A program made the position numbers and the translations under genes. The notes below the pieces were generated by a model that was given only the letters and a program-made list of their open reading frames with translations, did no database searches and was not told the DNA's origin. 7,537 nucleotides of DNA, from contig JANJXE010000441.1 of NCBI GenBank assembly GCA_024709185.1, forward strand, positions 1 to 7,537, written 5' to 3'. The stretch is from Paludibacter sp. (GTDB lineage Bacteria > Bacteroidota > Bacteroidia > Bacteroidales > Paludibacteraceae). Below, in pieces: positions 1 to 6,586 of this stretch; position 1 is the first letter of the stretch, and every line of letters starts with the position of its first letter.

Positions 1-924
1 CACAAGACTTGTCACACTCGTTTCGATACCTATTAGTGGAATAAAAGATACCATATCCCAGTTAAACATAATGGTGATAGCCGTGGAAGCCACATCACCC
101 TGCGACTGAAACAAGGCAACCATAAAGAAAAAGGCAATAAAATTCAGAAACAACTCAAACCCGGCAGGTGAACCAAAGTACAGCAGTTTTTTCATAATTT
201 CAGCTGAAAACCGAAACGATTTCCACGCCGAAAACTCCATGCTGTTTTTTCGACCCAGATAAGCTACAAACAACAGTATCGAAGCAACAACCGACCCGGC
301 AACTGTTGCCACCGCTGCTCCACGTATGCCCATGGGCTGAAAGCCTGATTTACCAAAAATCAGCACATAATTTAATACCACGTTTGTAATCATAGCTGCT
401 ACAGTAGCCTGCATTACTATCGTTGAACGACCAATACCCACAAAATAACTGCTCAAGGTGTGGCGAAGCAATGTGAAAATCACTCCCCACGCCAGTATGG
501 TAATGTATTCAATCTGATAAGCAATTTGAGATTCGGGGGTATTCATCAAGCTAAAAAGCGAACCAAGATACGGAATTATCAATACAATTACCGGCCAGGC
601 TATCAGAGTGATAAGCATACCCTGAAAAGTGGAACGCGTCGAATTATGTTTTTCTCCGGCACCCATGTATTGTGCTGCAAGTGCGGTTGTATAACCTATC
701 AAACCAATAAAAAAGAAGGTCAGCATTTGCAATGCAACTCCCCCGGCCAACGAAGCATTCATTTGTGCAGTATCTACTTTGGCTAAAAACAACCGATCGG
801 TAAAGGTCATTATTCCATCACAAGAGGCTGAAATAATCATAGGCAAAGCCAGCGACATCAATTCCTTTTGTCCGCCGGGTTTGTGATAACCTGAATATGA
901 TTTTTTAAGCAATTTGAGAGGCAT
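1..924 (-). CDS. MATE-family multidrug efflux transporter, C-terminus cut by window edge
   Basis: This is an inner-membrane antiporter of the MATE (NorM/DinF-like) family, which exports drugs or metabolites in exchange for Na+ or H+. The visible 308 residues cover roughly two thirds of a typical protein of about 450. They are highly hydrophobic, with about eight membrane segments. Family signatures are LALPMIIS with FTDRLFLAK (residues 25-49), AAQYMGAGE (83-91) and LNYVLIFG followed by MGIRGAAVAT (184-207). The start is the ATG at 922-924, 25 bases downstream of a TACTTTTG promoter box. No Shine-Dalgarno is present, as is usual in Bacteroidota. The reading frame is open to base 1, so the gene continues beyond the window. 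It is transcribed away from the methyltransferase gene. The family is certain; the substrate cannot be told. Confidence 0.93.
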   Translation of the reverse strand, partial: MPLKLLKKSYSGYHKPGGQKELMSLALPMIISASCDGIMTFTDRLFLAKVDTAQMNASLAGGVALQMLTFFFIGLIGYTTALAAQYMGAGEKHNSTRSTFQGMLITLIAWPVIVLIIPYLGSLFSLMNTPESQIAYQIEYITILAWGVIFTLLRHTLSSYFVGIGRSTIVMQATVAAMITNVVLNYVLIFGKSGFQPMGIRGAAVATVAGSVVASILLFVAYLGRKNSMEFSAWKSFRFSAEIMKKLLYFGSPAGFELFLNFIAFFFMVALFQSQGDVASTAITIMFNWDMVSFIPLIGIETSVTSLV

Positions 925-948
925 AATATTGACAATCAATTATTGACG

Positions 949-956
949 CAAAAGTA
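949..956 (-). promoter_or_regulatory. -7 box of the MATE transporter promoter
   Basis: Read on the minus strand this is TACTTTTG, a full match to the Bacteroidota -7 consensus TAnnTTTG, 24 bases before the transporter ATG. The expected -33 element at a spacing of 19-21 is not visible; the nearest TTG (970-972 on the complement) is only 13 bases away, across an A/T run. The box and its distance to the start are what one expects, but the missing -33 lowers confidence. Confidence 0.5.
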
Positions 957-1090
957 AAAAAAACACATTCAATCCTCGTTTTTTTTTCGATGAATGACGG
1001 AAAATCGCCTGTGAATTTTCATTTCGGGTATATATTTTTCATTTAGCTCAATTTTTCACCTCGTAATAAGCAAGTTATCTAAAAATGTTG

Positions 1091-1115
1091 TATCTTTGCA
1101 ACACTAAAATTAGTG
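1091..1115 (+). promoter_or_regulatory. Candidate distal promoter with operator-like inverted repeat
   Basis: TATCTTTG at 1091-1098 matches the Bacteroidota -7 consensus exactly and points toward the methyltransferase gene. No good -33 element is seen. Immediately downstream, where transcription would begin, lies the perfect inverted repeat CACTAA-aa-TTAGTG (1102-1115), with 6-bp arms and a 2-bp centre, a geometry common for dimeric repressors. If used, this promoter would give a leader of about 195 nt. The rest of the 925-1299 spacer holds T-rich runs and a wobble-containing hairpin at 1193-1214 (CTCAGGCA with TGTCTGGG), but no gene that can be supported. Confidence 0.4.
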
Positions 1116-1159
1116 GATGTTTAAACTTATTTCGGATTTGGTAAAGTAAATAATCATTG

Positions 1160-1188
1160 TTGCATCTACAGCTATGATTATACCTTCG
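1160..1188 (+). promoter_or_regulatory. Candidate proximal promoter of the methyltransferase gene
   Basis: TTG at 1160-1162 and TACCTTCG at 1181-1188 are separated by 18 bases. This is close to the Bacteroidota TTTG / TAnnTTTG layout, with one mismatch in the -7 box. It would start transcription near 1195, about 105 bases before the gene. It competes with the better -7 box at 1091-1098, which lacks a -33 element. Which of the two is used cannot be decided from sequence. Confidence 0.35.
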
Positions 1189-1299
1189 TTTTCTCAGGCA
1201 TTTCCTTGTCTGGGCAATAAATCATTATTTTAAAAAACAATACGTTGAAGCTATGTGCATTTTAGATCACAACGCTTTGACATATAAAACTTTACCATC

Positions 1300-2073
1300 A
1301 TGAGTAACGAACATCAAAACATACATGAATTTGATTTTAATTTAATCTGCGAATATTTTTCACTTATCGAACGTCAGGGTCCCGGAAGTCCTGAAATGAC
1401 CCTGAAAGCACTGAGTTTTATCGACAACCTCAACGACGAATCTGTTATTGCCGATTTGGGTTGTGGTACAGGCGGGCAAACTATGACACTGGCACAGCAT
1501 ACTACAGCAAAGGTAACAGGACTGGATTTGTTTCCCGGCTTTATTGAGCAATTTAACAAAAATGCAGCTAACATAAATTTGCAACACAGAGTAAAAGGTG
1601 TTATAGGATCAATGGATCAACTACCATTTGAACGTGAATCGCTGGACCTTATTTGGTCGGAAGGTGCAATCTATAACATTGGTTTTGAACGCGGTGTAAC
1701 CGAATGGCGGGAATACCTGAAGAAAGGTGGATACATTGCTGTAACTGATGCTTCGTGGTTTACCGACGAACGTCCTGCCGAAATCAACGATTTTTGGAAC
1801 GAAGCATATCCTGAAATCGACACCATTCCGGTTAAAGTGGCTCAGATCCAAAAAGCCGGATACATACCGGTTGCAGCGTTTTGTCTGCCAGAAAATTGCT
1901 GGACCACGAATTTCTACGCACCCCAGGTTGCAGCGCAGGAGTTGTTTCTAAAAAAACATCCCGACAATATTACGGCATTGGAATTGATTGCCAACGAACG
2001 ACGGGAAGCTGAGCTATATAACAGGTACAACCAATATTATGGTTACGTATTTTATATAGGCAAAAAGCTTTAA
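1300..2073 (+). CDS. Class I SAM-dependent methyltransferase
   Basis: This is a cytoplasmic 257-residue enzyme predicted to transfer a methyl group from S-adenosylmethionine to an unknown acceptor. The Rossmann-like SAM site is clear: motif [10 protein letters not shown] at residues 52-60, the acidic residue after strand 2 at D76 (GLDLF), GSMDQLPF at 103-110 (D106 beside the adenine) and the strand-4 stretch [14 protein letters not shown] at 115-128, then KKGGYIAV at 141-148. The C-terminal part (about 150-257) carries [14 protein letters not shown] and a long helical lid that probably holds the acceptor. From memory it closely resembles uncharacterised Bacteroides methyltransferases solved by structural genomics; this was not checked. 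The ATG at 1300 is the only sensible start, since the family begins just before this [14 protein letters not shown] segment. It stands alone, with its own terminator, so context does not reveal the substrate. Confidence 0.92.
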   Translation: MSNEHQNIHEFDFNLICEYFSLIERQGPGSPEMTLKALSFIDNLNDESVIADLGCGTGGQTMTLAQHTTAKVTGLDLFPGFIEQFNKNAANINLQHRVKGVIGSMDQLPFERESLDLIWSEGAIYNIGFERGVTEWREYLKKGGYIAVTDASWFTDERPAEINDFWNEAYPEIDTIPVKVAQIQKAGYIPVAAFCLPENCWTTNFYAPQVAAQELFLKKHPDNITALELIANERREAELYNRYNQYYGYVFYIGKKL

Positions 2074-2077
2074 CTGA

Positions 2078-2116
2078 AAAAGGATTGCTCTGCGGTAAAA
2101 GCAGGGCAATCCTTTT
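2078..2116. terminator. Bidirectional intrinsic terminator between convergent genes
   Basis: A 16-bp stem (2078-2093 with 2101-2116, one T-G wobble inside) closes a 7-base loop GGTAAAA. On the plus strand the 3' arm ends in TTTT and is followed by gTTT; on the minus strand it also ends in TTTT. It begins five bases after the methyltransferase stop and ends three bases before the stop codon of the minus-strand CoA-binding-protein gene, so it can end transcription from both sides. Confidence 0.9.
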
Positions 2117-2118
2117 GT

Positions 2119-2577
2119 TTATTTCGGCAACGAGCCAAATACCCGCTTAATTGTATAATGAAATTTATGAATGCCTGTTGGCTTGGTAAACATAAAAACA
2201 CACTGATGATGGATTAAATTCACCTTATGAGCCAGTGCTAATTCAATAGCAGCAGTTGTTTCTGACTTTTGCTGTATCCAGATGTTATCCATTCCCTTTT
2301 CAATGGCCTGTTTCACAATTGCTTCTGTTTCGGTAGCCGGTGTAAGCACCAATAGATGCTTTACATTTTCAGGTAACTTTTCGATGGATTGCACCTTTGC
2401 GTTTTCCTGCTCGTCGGTTTCGTAGTTCGGATTTACGAACCACAACTTGTAGTTTAATTCCTTAAGATGTTTAGCCACCTCGGCGCTGAAACTCTTCTCG
2501 TTGCGCGATGCGCCGGCAATGGCAATGGTTTCACCAGCCACAAAGCGATTAATTTGTTGTTGAGTAATGGGTTGCAT
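2119..2577 (-). CDS. CoA-binding (Rossmann-fold) domain protein, YccU-like
   Basis: This small 152-residue cytoplasmic protein consists of one CoA_binding_2-type Rossmann domain, the fold of the succinyl-CoA synthetase alpha N-terminus. Visible marks are the nucleotide loop IAIAGASRNEKSFS (residues 18-31), the strand-2 end LWFVNPNY (45-52), LLVLTPATETEAIVKQAIEKGMDNIWIQ (75-102), and a conserved cysteine in HHQCVFMF (C126). The tail GIHKFHYTIKRVFGSLPK looks like a conserved ending of the Bacteroidota branch. No ligase or acyltransferase domain follows, so it is probably a binding or regulatory protein rather than an enzyme; its true ligand is unknown. It is the last gene of the minus-strand block, 54 bases after the GTPase gene, with only a weak promoter-like box between them, and is probably co-transcribed. 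The length is usual for the family. Confidence 0.85.
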   Translation of the reverse strand: MQPITQQQINRFVAGETIAIAGASRNEKSFSAEVAKHLKELNYKLWFVNPNYETDEQENAKVQSIEKLPENVKHLLVLTPATETEAIVKQAIEKGMDNIWIQQKSETTAAIELALAHKVNLIHHQCVFMFTKPTGIHKFHYTIKRVFGSLPK

Positions 2578-2631
2578 GGCAGATTTTTTTAATGTTTAAC
2601 AATGTAAATATTCAGACTATTCTATAAATTT

Positions 2632-3705
2632 CTAATTGTATTCGTTCTTCGTTATATCCTTTTTATAATTTCTAAGCATTTTACCAAACTGCTTATCTTT
2701 TTTTCGTTTTTCTTCAACCGTGGATTCAAAATGCGCTTTTTCGCGCTCCATTTTCAGGTAATTCTCATAGGAGCTTTTGTCCAGTTCGCCTTTTGCTACC
2801 GCTTCAAGCACTGCACACCCGAGTTCAGTGGTGTGTTTGCAATCCTTAAACCGGCAATTGTGCGACAAATCTGAAATTCGATCGAAAGTGGTTTCCAGTC
2901 CATGGGTTGCATCAGCAATTCCTATTTCCCGCATCCCAGGGTTGTCGATCAGTATTCCGCCACTTTTCAACACAATCAGTTCCCGGTGGCTTGTAACGTG
3001 TCGTCCTTTGTGGGTGCTTAGGCTGATAGCATCCGTTTTCATGATCGGTTTTCCTGAAAGATTGTTCGAAAGCGTTGACTTCCCTACTCCAGAAGAACCA
3101 AGCATACAATAGGTTTTACCCTTTTTCAGCATGGCTTTTACTATTTCGTAACCATCCTGCGTTTCGTTACTTATGGCTATCACAGGAATATTGTTGATCC
3201 TTTTTTTAATACTTTCCAGAATAGTAGTGAGTTGTTGTCCGGATATCAAATCGGTTTTTGTAAGCACGATTATCGGACTTACCCCGGACGAGTTGCAAAT
3301 AGTGAGGTATCTTTCCATTCTGTTGATATTAAAATCACGGTCAACAGCCTGTACTATCAAAGCATAATCTATATTAGTTGCAATAATCTGAATTTCTCCA
3401 AACTGACCAACAGCCTGTCGTTTGATAGAGGAGAAACGGGGAAGTATTTTGTGAATAATGGCAAAGTCGTTATCGTAGGTCGATAATGCCACCCAATCGC
3501 CCACTGCAGGAAATTCCTCGCGGCTTTTGGCCATGAAACGCATTGAGCCAACTACTTCAGCTTCAAAGTCACCTTCTTTGGTCATGACTTTGTACCGTTC
3601 CTTATGTTCTTCAACAACACGTCCGATAGTAAAATTTTCGAGCTTGTTATCCGTTATGTATTTCTCCAGCAGGGAATTAAATCCCAGGTCTTCTAATTGA
3701 ATCAT
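2632..3705 (-). CDS. rsgA: RsgA-type circularly permuted ribosome-assembly GTPase
   Basis: RsgA (YjeQ/EngC) is a ribosome-stimulated GTPase that acts late in 30S subunit maturation. The 357 residues show the family order: an N-terminal OB-like domain (about 25-95, with FPAVGDWVAL at 65-74), then the permuted GTPase with G4 TKTD (149-152), G5-like AISN (177-180), the P-loop GSSGVGKS (203-210), the G2 region GRHVTSH (234-240) and G3 DNPG (254-257). A zinc site C-x4-C-x-H-x5-C follows (C284, C289, H291, C297), then a basic helical tail. G4 has Thr where Escherichia coli has Asn. The long form with an LxxLGFN-like start resembles the second RsgA copy of many Bacteroidota, so another, shorter copy may exist elsewhere in the genome. 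The ATG at 3705 follows an A-rich stretch (ACCGAAAA), a normal Bacteroidota start context. It lies 61 bases after the ORF6N gene, with no clear promoter of its own. Confidence 0.93.
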   Translation of the reverse strand: MIQLEDLGFNSLLEKYITDNKLENFTIGRVVEEHKERYKVMTKEGDFEAEVVGSMRFMAKSREEFPAVGDWVALSTYDNDFAIIHKILPRFSSIKRQAVGQFGEIQIIATNIDYALIVQAVDRDFNINRMERYLTICNSSGVSPIIVLTKTDLISGQQLTTILESIKKRINNIPVIAISNETQDGYEIVKAMLKKGKTYCMLGSSGVGKSTLSNNLSGKPIMKTDAISLSTHKGRHVTSHRELIVLKSGGILIDNPGMREIGIADATHGLETTFDRISDLSHNCRFKDCKHTTELGCAVLEAVAKGELDKSSYENYLKMEREKAHFESTVEEKRKKDKQFGKMLRNYKKDITKNEYN

Positions 3706-3766
3706 TTTTCGGTTAAAAAACTGTTATTGCAATTTTAAGATAAGACAACTACCTACATTCCGAATC

Positions 3767-4333
3767 TTATATATATCCTATCTTTATCCTCGGTTTATCT
3801 AAAAATTTATTATTCGCTTGTAATTCAACCAGCGACTGATTTATTAATTCTATCTGCATCCTTGTATCTTCATTGATATCGTTCTGATCCATAAAAACTT
3901 CTTCAAGATAAGCTTTTAGCGCTTTGAACTCGGAACGCAGTTCTGCTATTTTAGCATCAGGATTTGTCATTAATGATTGCCTGATAGTGACAAATGTTCT
4001 CATGATTGCCCTGTTGATTTCAATAGCAGTTGAGGAATTTAAAATACTACTGAGCATCGCAACTCCCAGTTCGGTAAAAGCAAAAGGAGCATATTTAATA
4101 TTCTGACCTCTTTTTATGTTCAAGGTCGCATTTTGCGTCCTTGAAATCTGTTGAACTTCTAAACTATTCAACTCAAACATAAAGTCTTCACCTTCAAATC
4201 TATTGATATTACGCCTCACAGCTTCTTTCAAACGTTTCGTTTCTACACCATAAAGTAATGCCAGGTCAAAATCAAGCATAACTTTTTGTCCTCTGATTTC
4301 GTAGATTTTCTCGTGTATAGTTTCCATTCTCAT
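3767..4333 (-). CDS. ORF6N-domain putative DNA-binding protein
   Basis: The N-terminal ORF6N domain (about residues 7-95) is known from phage antirepressor-like proteins and is thought to bind DNA. The diagnostic segments are IYEIRGQKVMLDFDLALLYGVETKRLKEAVRRNINRF (10-46, written here as the family signature region), FMFEL (51-55) and the core FAFTELGVAMLSSILNS (84-100). A conserved helix IMRTFVTIRQ (110-119) follows. Residues 125-175 are charged and helical, probably a coiled coil for self-association. In total 188 residues, about normal for solitary chromosomal ORF6N proteins of Bacteroidota. The ATG at 4333 gives MRMET; the second ATG two codons on is equally possible. It has its own promoter overlapping the end of the kinase gene, with a palindrome inside. 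No phage genes are nearby, so its role is unknown. Confidence 0.88.
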   Translation of the reverse strand: MRMETIHEKIYEIRGQKVMLDFDLALLYGVETKRLKEAVRRNINRFEGEDFMFELNSLEVQQISRTQNATLNIKRGQNIKYAPFAFTELGVAMLSSILNSSTAIEINRAIMRTFVTIRQSLMTNPDAKIAELRSEFKALKAYLEEVFMDQNDINEDTRMQIELINQSLVELQANNKFLDKPRIKIGYI

Positions 4334-4359
4334 AGTTAATAATTTTTAGGTTCATGTTG

Positions 4360-4387
4360 CAAAAATAGTAATTTATTACTTCACCAA
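4360..4387 (-). promoter_or_regulatory. Promoter of the ORF6N gene
   Basis: On the minus strand the -7 box TATTTTTG (4360-4367) matches TAnnTTTG exactly, 26 bases before the ORF6N ATG. A TTG (4385-4387), inside the last codons of the kinase gene, lies 17 bases upstream as a slightly close -33 element. The start of transcription would fall near 4353, giving a leader of about 20 nt. It would allow the ORF6N, GTPase and CoA-binding genes to be expressed separately from the two-component system. Confidence 0.6.
4367..4380. repeat. 14-bp palindrome in the ORF6N promoter, operator candidate
   Basis: AGTAAT-tt-ATTACT is a perfect inverted repeat with 6-bp arms and a 2-bp centre. It sits between the -33 and -7 elements of the ORF6N promoter, sharing one base with the -7 box, and overlaps the kinase stop codon (4376-4378). 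A protein bound here would block the promoter. The downstream ORF6N protein is a natural candidate for autoregulation, but this is inference. Such AT-rich palindromes also arise by chance. Confidence 0.45.
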
Positions 4388-5719
4388 CTTTATCCTCGCA
4401 ATAAACTGATGTGCAGTTTTTTCAAATACGGGTGGGCTAAGGTTCAGCAGTTCATAGCGATTCAGAATGTTCTTCAGGCCCAGCCCTGTTGATGCCAGAT
4501 GTGTCGGGCGCTCCTGAAGGTTGTTGACAATATTGAGATAATTCGCATCATCCACAAAAACATCAATGATGAGTGGTTGCATTTTCGACATTACATTGTG
4601 CTTGATGGCATTTTCGATGAGCAACTGCATGGCCAGCGGAACCAGGCGTTGGTTGCGGTTTTCTTCCTGAATGTTGATGCTGATACGCAATTTTCCAACA
4701 AACCGGATATCCAGCAGAAAAATGTACGCATCCAGAAAGTTAAGCTCGGTATTCAAATCCACCAGTTCGAAGTCTTTGTTTTCCAGCACATAGCGGTAAA
4801 CCTTGGAAAGCTGTTCCGAAAATTTCTCGGCCAGATCGGGATCCAGTTTAATCAGTGAGGTCAGCACATTCAAACTATTGAAAAGAAAATGCGGGTTTAC
4901 CTGTTGTTTCAACACCTCAAACTGCGATTGCAGATTCTCCTTTTGCAATTTCAGCAGTTGAGTATTCACCCGTGTTAGTTCTTCAGTACGCTGTTTCACT
5001 TCCTGTTCCAGTTTTTTATTTTGTTCCTTTTCCTGTTCTATCAGCTTTTGAACATACTTGTTTTTTTGTTCCTCTGTTTTCACTTTCACATCCAGTTCGG
5101 CACGTTCATTGGCCTGAGTAATTTGTTGTAGAATGAAGCGGGAAATAGATTGCTGAAAATACACACACAGAAATCCGATAAAGAAAATGTAAATGCTTTT
5201 AAAAATATGCGATTGAGGAGTGATTGAAAGATAAGCTCTGTAGAACTCAACATCCTGAAAATAAACATAAAAGTAGTTTATATTAAAGAACAACAAGGCA
5301 ATAAAGACTAAGAAAATCAGCAACGATCTGTTCAGGCGAAAGGTGTAGAGCACAAACAAAATCGGATACAAAAACATGGAAGCGGCAGCTGTAACGGCCA
5401 GTTTATCGTGGTGCATTCCCGAAAAATACAAATTGAGTGTAACCATACCCACATCCAGCAGGGCACTTACATATCCTAAAAAGGCAGGATCGTATTTCTT
5501 TTGGGCGGCTATCCAAAGGACAATATTCAGGAAAAAATAAACGATTACCAGCGTAAACGAATACACCGATTCTGCTTTAAAACCGGAAAGCAACTGAATT
5601 GAAAGGGTGATTACCACAACGGCAATCATCAGCCATCGGAAGTAAATACTCATCAAAGCGCCCTTTAGTCGCTCTTGTTGAATAACTTCGGGAGGTAGCG
5701 ATTTGAAAATATCTGCCAT
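4376..5719 (-). CDS. LytS-type (His_kinase family) sensor histidine kinase
   Basis: This membrane kinase phosphorylates the adjacent LytTR regulator. Of 447 residues, about 25-197 form six predicted membrane segments (roughly 25-46, 51-72, 80-100, 108-127, 131-154, 172-190) without a large extracellular domain, so the signal is probably sensed in or near the membrane. Residues 200-270 form a long charged coiled coil. The His_kinase domain follows: LKQQVNPHFLFNSLN with phospho-acceptor H277, then the ATP-binding domain with N-box ENAIKHN (369-375) and G-box TGLGLKN (411-417). The order regulator-then-kinase and the 34-base gap indicate one operon. The ATG at 5719 is chosen because it gives the usual soluble N-terminus MADIFKSLPPE before the first membrane segment. 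The stimulus is unknown; this membrane region matches no sensor family I can name. Confidence 0.94.
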   Translation of the reverse strand: MADIFKSLPPEVIQQERLKGALMSIYFRWLMIAVVVITLSIQLLSGFKAESVYSFTLVIVYFFLNIVLWIAAQKKYDPAFLGYVSALLDVGMVTLNLYFSGMHHDKLAVTAAASMFLYPILFVLYTFRLNRSLLIFLVFIALLFFNINYFYVYFQDVEFYRAYLSITPQSHIFKSIYIFFIGFLCVYFQQSISRFILQQITQANERAELDVKVKTEEQKNKYVQKLIEQEKEQNKKLEQEVKQRTEELTRVNTQLLKLQKENLQSQFEVLKQQVNPHFLFNSLNVLTSLIKLDPDLAEKFSEQLSKVYRYVLENKDFELVDLNTELNFLDAYIFLLDIRFVGKLRISINIQEENRNQRLVPLAMQLLIENAIKHNVMSKMQPLIIDVFVDDANYLNIVNNLQERPTHLASTGLGLKNILNRYELLNLSPPVFEKTAHQFIARIKLVK

Positions 5720-5753
5720 GTGTTGATTTGGTTGTTATTTTACAACTAAAATT

Positions 5754-6512
5754 TTACTCACCATCGAGCCATTGTTTAAATTCGGGAGCTTTGTCGATGC
5801 TGACAAACAAATCGTCATCCGTTGGAGGATTCAAGACCAGTTTCAATCTGCTTTTCGGGTATACCACCACCTTTTCAATCGATTTTAATCCAACCAGAAA
5901 CTGCCGGTTTACACGGAAAAAGTCTCGTGGATTCAATATATCCTTCAGGTTATCCAGACTAAAATCGAGCGAATACTGCACTTTCGAATGCATCACCACA
6001 AAGGTAATTCCTGCTGTGGAGAAGAAGTAGGCAATATCCGATACATTGATAGGTTTCAGTTTATCGCCTACTGTAACCATAAATCGCTCACGATAAACAG
6101 GTTGAGGATTCAGCAATCCACGTAGCATCACCGCATCAATAACCGGAGTCGATTCGGCCGACCAGGCACGGAACTTATCAATTGCCCGGCAAAGCTCCTC
6201 TTTATTAATGGGTTTCAGCAAATAGTCGATGCTATTGAGCTTAAATGCCTTGATGGCATATTCGTCGAAGGCCGTGGTGAAAATAATTTTGGAACGTACC
6301 TGCACCTGCTCAAAAATGGCAAAGCTGAGGTCGTCTTCCAACTGAATATCCAGAAAAATAAGTTCGGGCTGCGCATTGTTCTTCAGCCATTCCACCGATT
6401 CCTTTACAGAAGCAAAGGTATTGACAATCTGTATGGTGGGGTCACATTCCCTGATCATGTTCGCAAGCCGGCGGGCTGCGTATTCTTCATCTTCGATGAT
6501 TAACGTTTTCAT
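5754..6512 (-). CDS. LytTR-family response regulator
   Basis: This cytoplasmic DNA-binding regulator has 252 residues. The N-terminal receiver domain (1-118) has the acidic pair E7-D8, phospho-acceptor D55 (LIFLDIQL), the T79/T80 switch position (IIFTTAFDEYAIKAF) and K100-P101 (DYLLKPI). After a linker (119-140) the LytTR domain (about 142-247) binds DNA through a beta-type fold; its signature DFFRVNRQFLVGL is at 197-209. All key residues are intact. The length and layout are standard for AlgR/LytR-like regulators. It is the first gene of a two-gene operon with the LytS-type kinase and follows a long leader of about 200 nt from the promoter at 6722-6753. The start codon lies at the edge of a short inverted repeat (6511-6542). 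Targets are unknown. Confidence 0.95.
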   Translation of the reverse strand: MKTLIIEDEEYAARRLANMIRECDPTIQIVNTFASVKESVEWLKNNAQPELIFLDIQLEDDLSFAIFEQVQVRSKIIFTTAFDEYAIKAFKLNSIDYLLKPINKEELCRAIDKFRAWSAESTPVIDAVMLRGLLNPQPVYRERFMVTVGDKLKPINVSDIAYFFSTAGITFVVMHSKVQYSLDFSLDNLKDILNPRDFFRVNRQFLVGLKSIEKVVVYPKSRLKLVLNPPTDDDLFVSIDKAPEFKQWLDGE

Positions 6513-6542
6513 ACGGTAATGATTGTTTTTTAATGATCGTAT
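6511..6542. repeat. Short repeats at the start of the response-regulator gene
   Basis: ATACG (6511-6515) and CGTAT (6538-6542) are inverted arms around two direct copies of TAATGAT (6517-6523 and 6531-6537, 14 bases apart start to start). The first arm overlaps the regulator's start codon. LytTR proteins usually bind pairs of direct repeats about two helical turns apart; the spacing here is shorter, so a binding site is only a weak possibility. In mRNA the 5-bp stem could partly hide the start codon. Confidence 0.3.
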
Positions 6543-6586
6543 TGAACTCGCATGCAGACATTATCATAATCCTGTATGTGAAGTAG

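Noticed and set aside
460..786. Plus-strand open frame of 108 codons
   Set aside because: It is antisense to the well-supported MATE transporter; the product has no recognisable motif and an odd composition.
1174..1233. Plus-strand 19-codon frame (starts MIIPSFSQAF) in the methyltransferase leader
   Set aside because: Very short, overlaps the proximal -7 box at 1181-1188, and shows no pairing with a terminator hairpin; chance is the simpler explanation.
2777..3112. Plus-strand open frame of 111 codons
   Set aside because: It is antisense to the RsgA GTPase core, where P-loop, G3 and zinc motifs fix the true frame.
3706..3766. Promoter for the RsgA gene
   Set aside because: Only partial matches (such as TAAAATTG) without a spaced -33 element; co-transcription from the ORF6N promoter is simpler.
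4499..4858. Plus-strand open frame of 119 codons
   Set aside because: It is antisense to the kinase ATP-binding domain with intact N- and G-boxes.
5726..5741. Small hairpin GTTGT/ACAAC between regulator and kinase genes
   Set aside because: Only 5 bp, AT-rich and without a U-run; too weak to call a terminator or regulatory site in this 34-base gap.
5728..6030. Plus-strand open frame of 100 codons
   Set aside because: It is antisense to the LytTR domain and its 3' end; no motif supports it.
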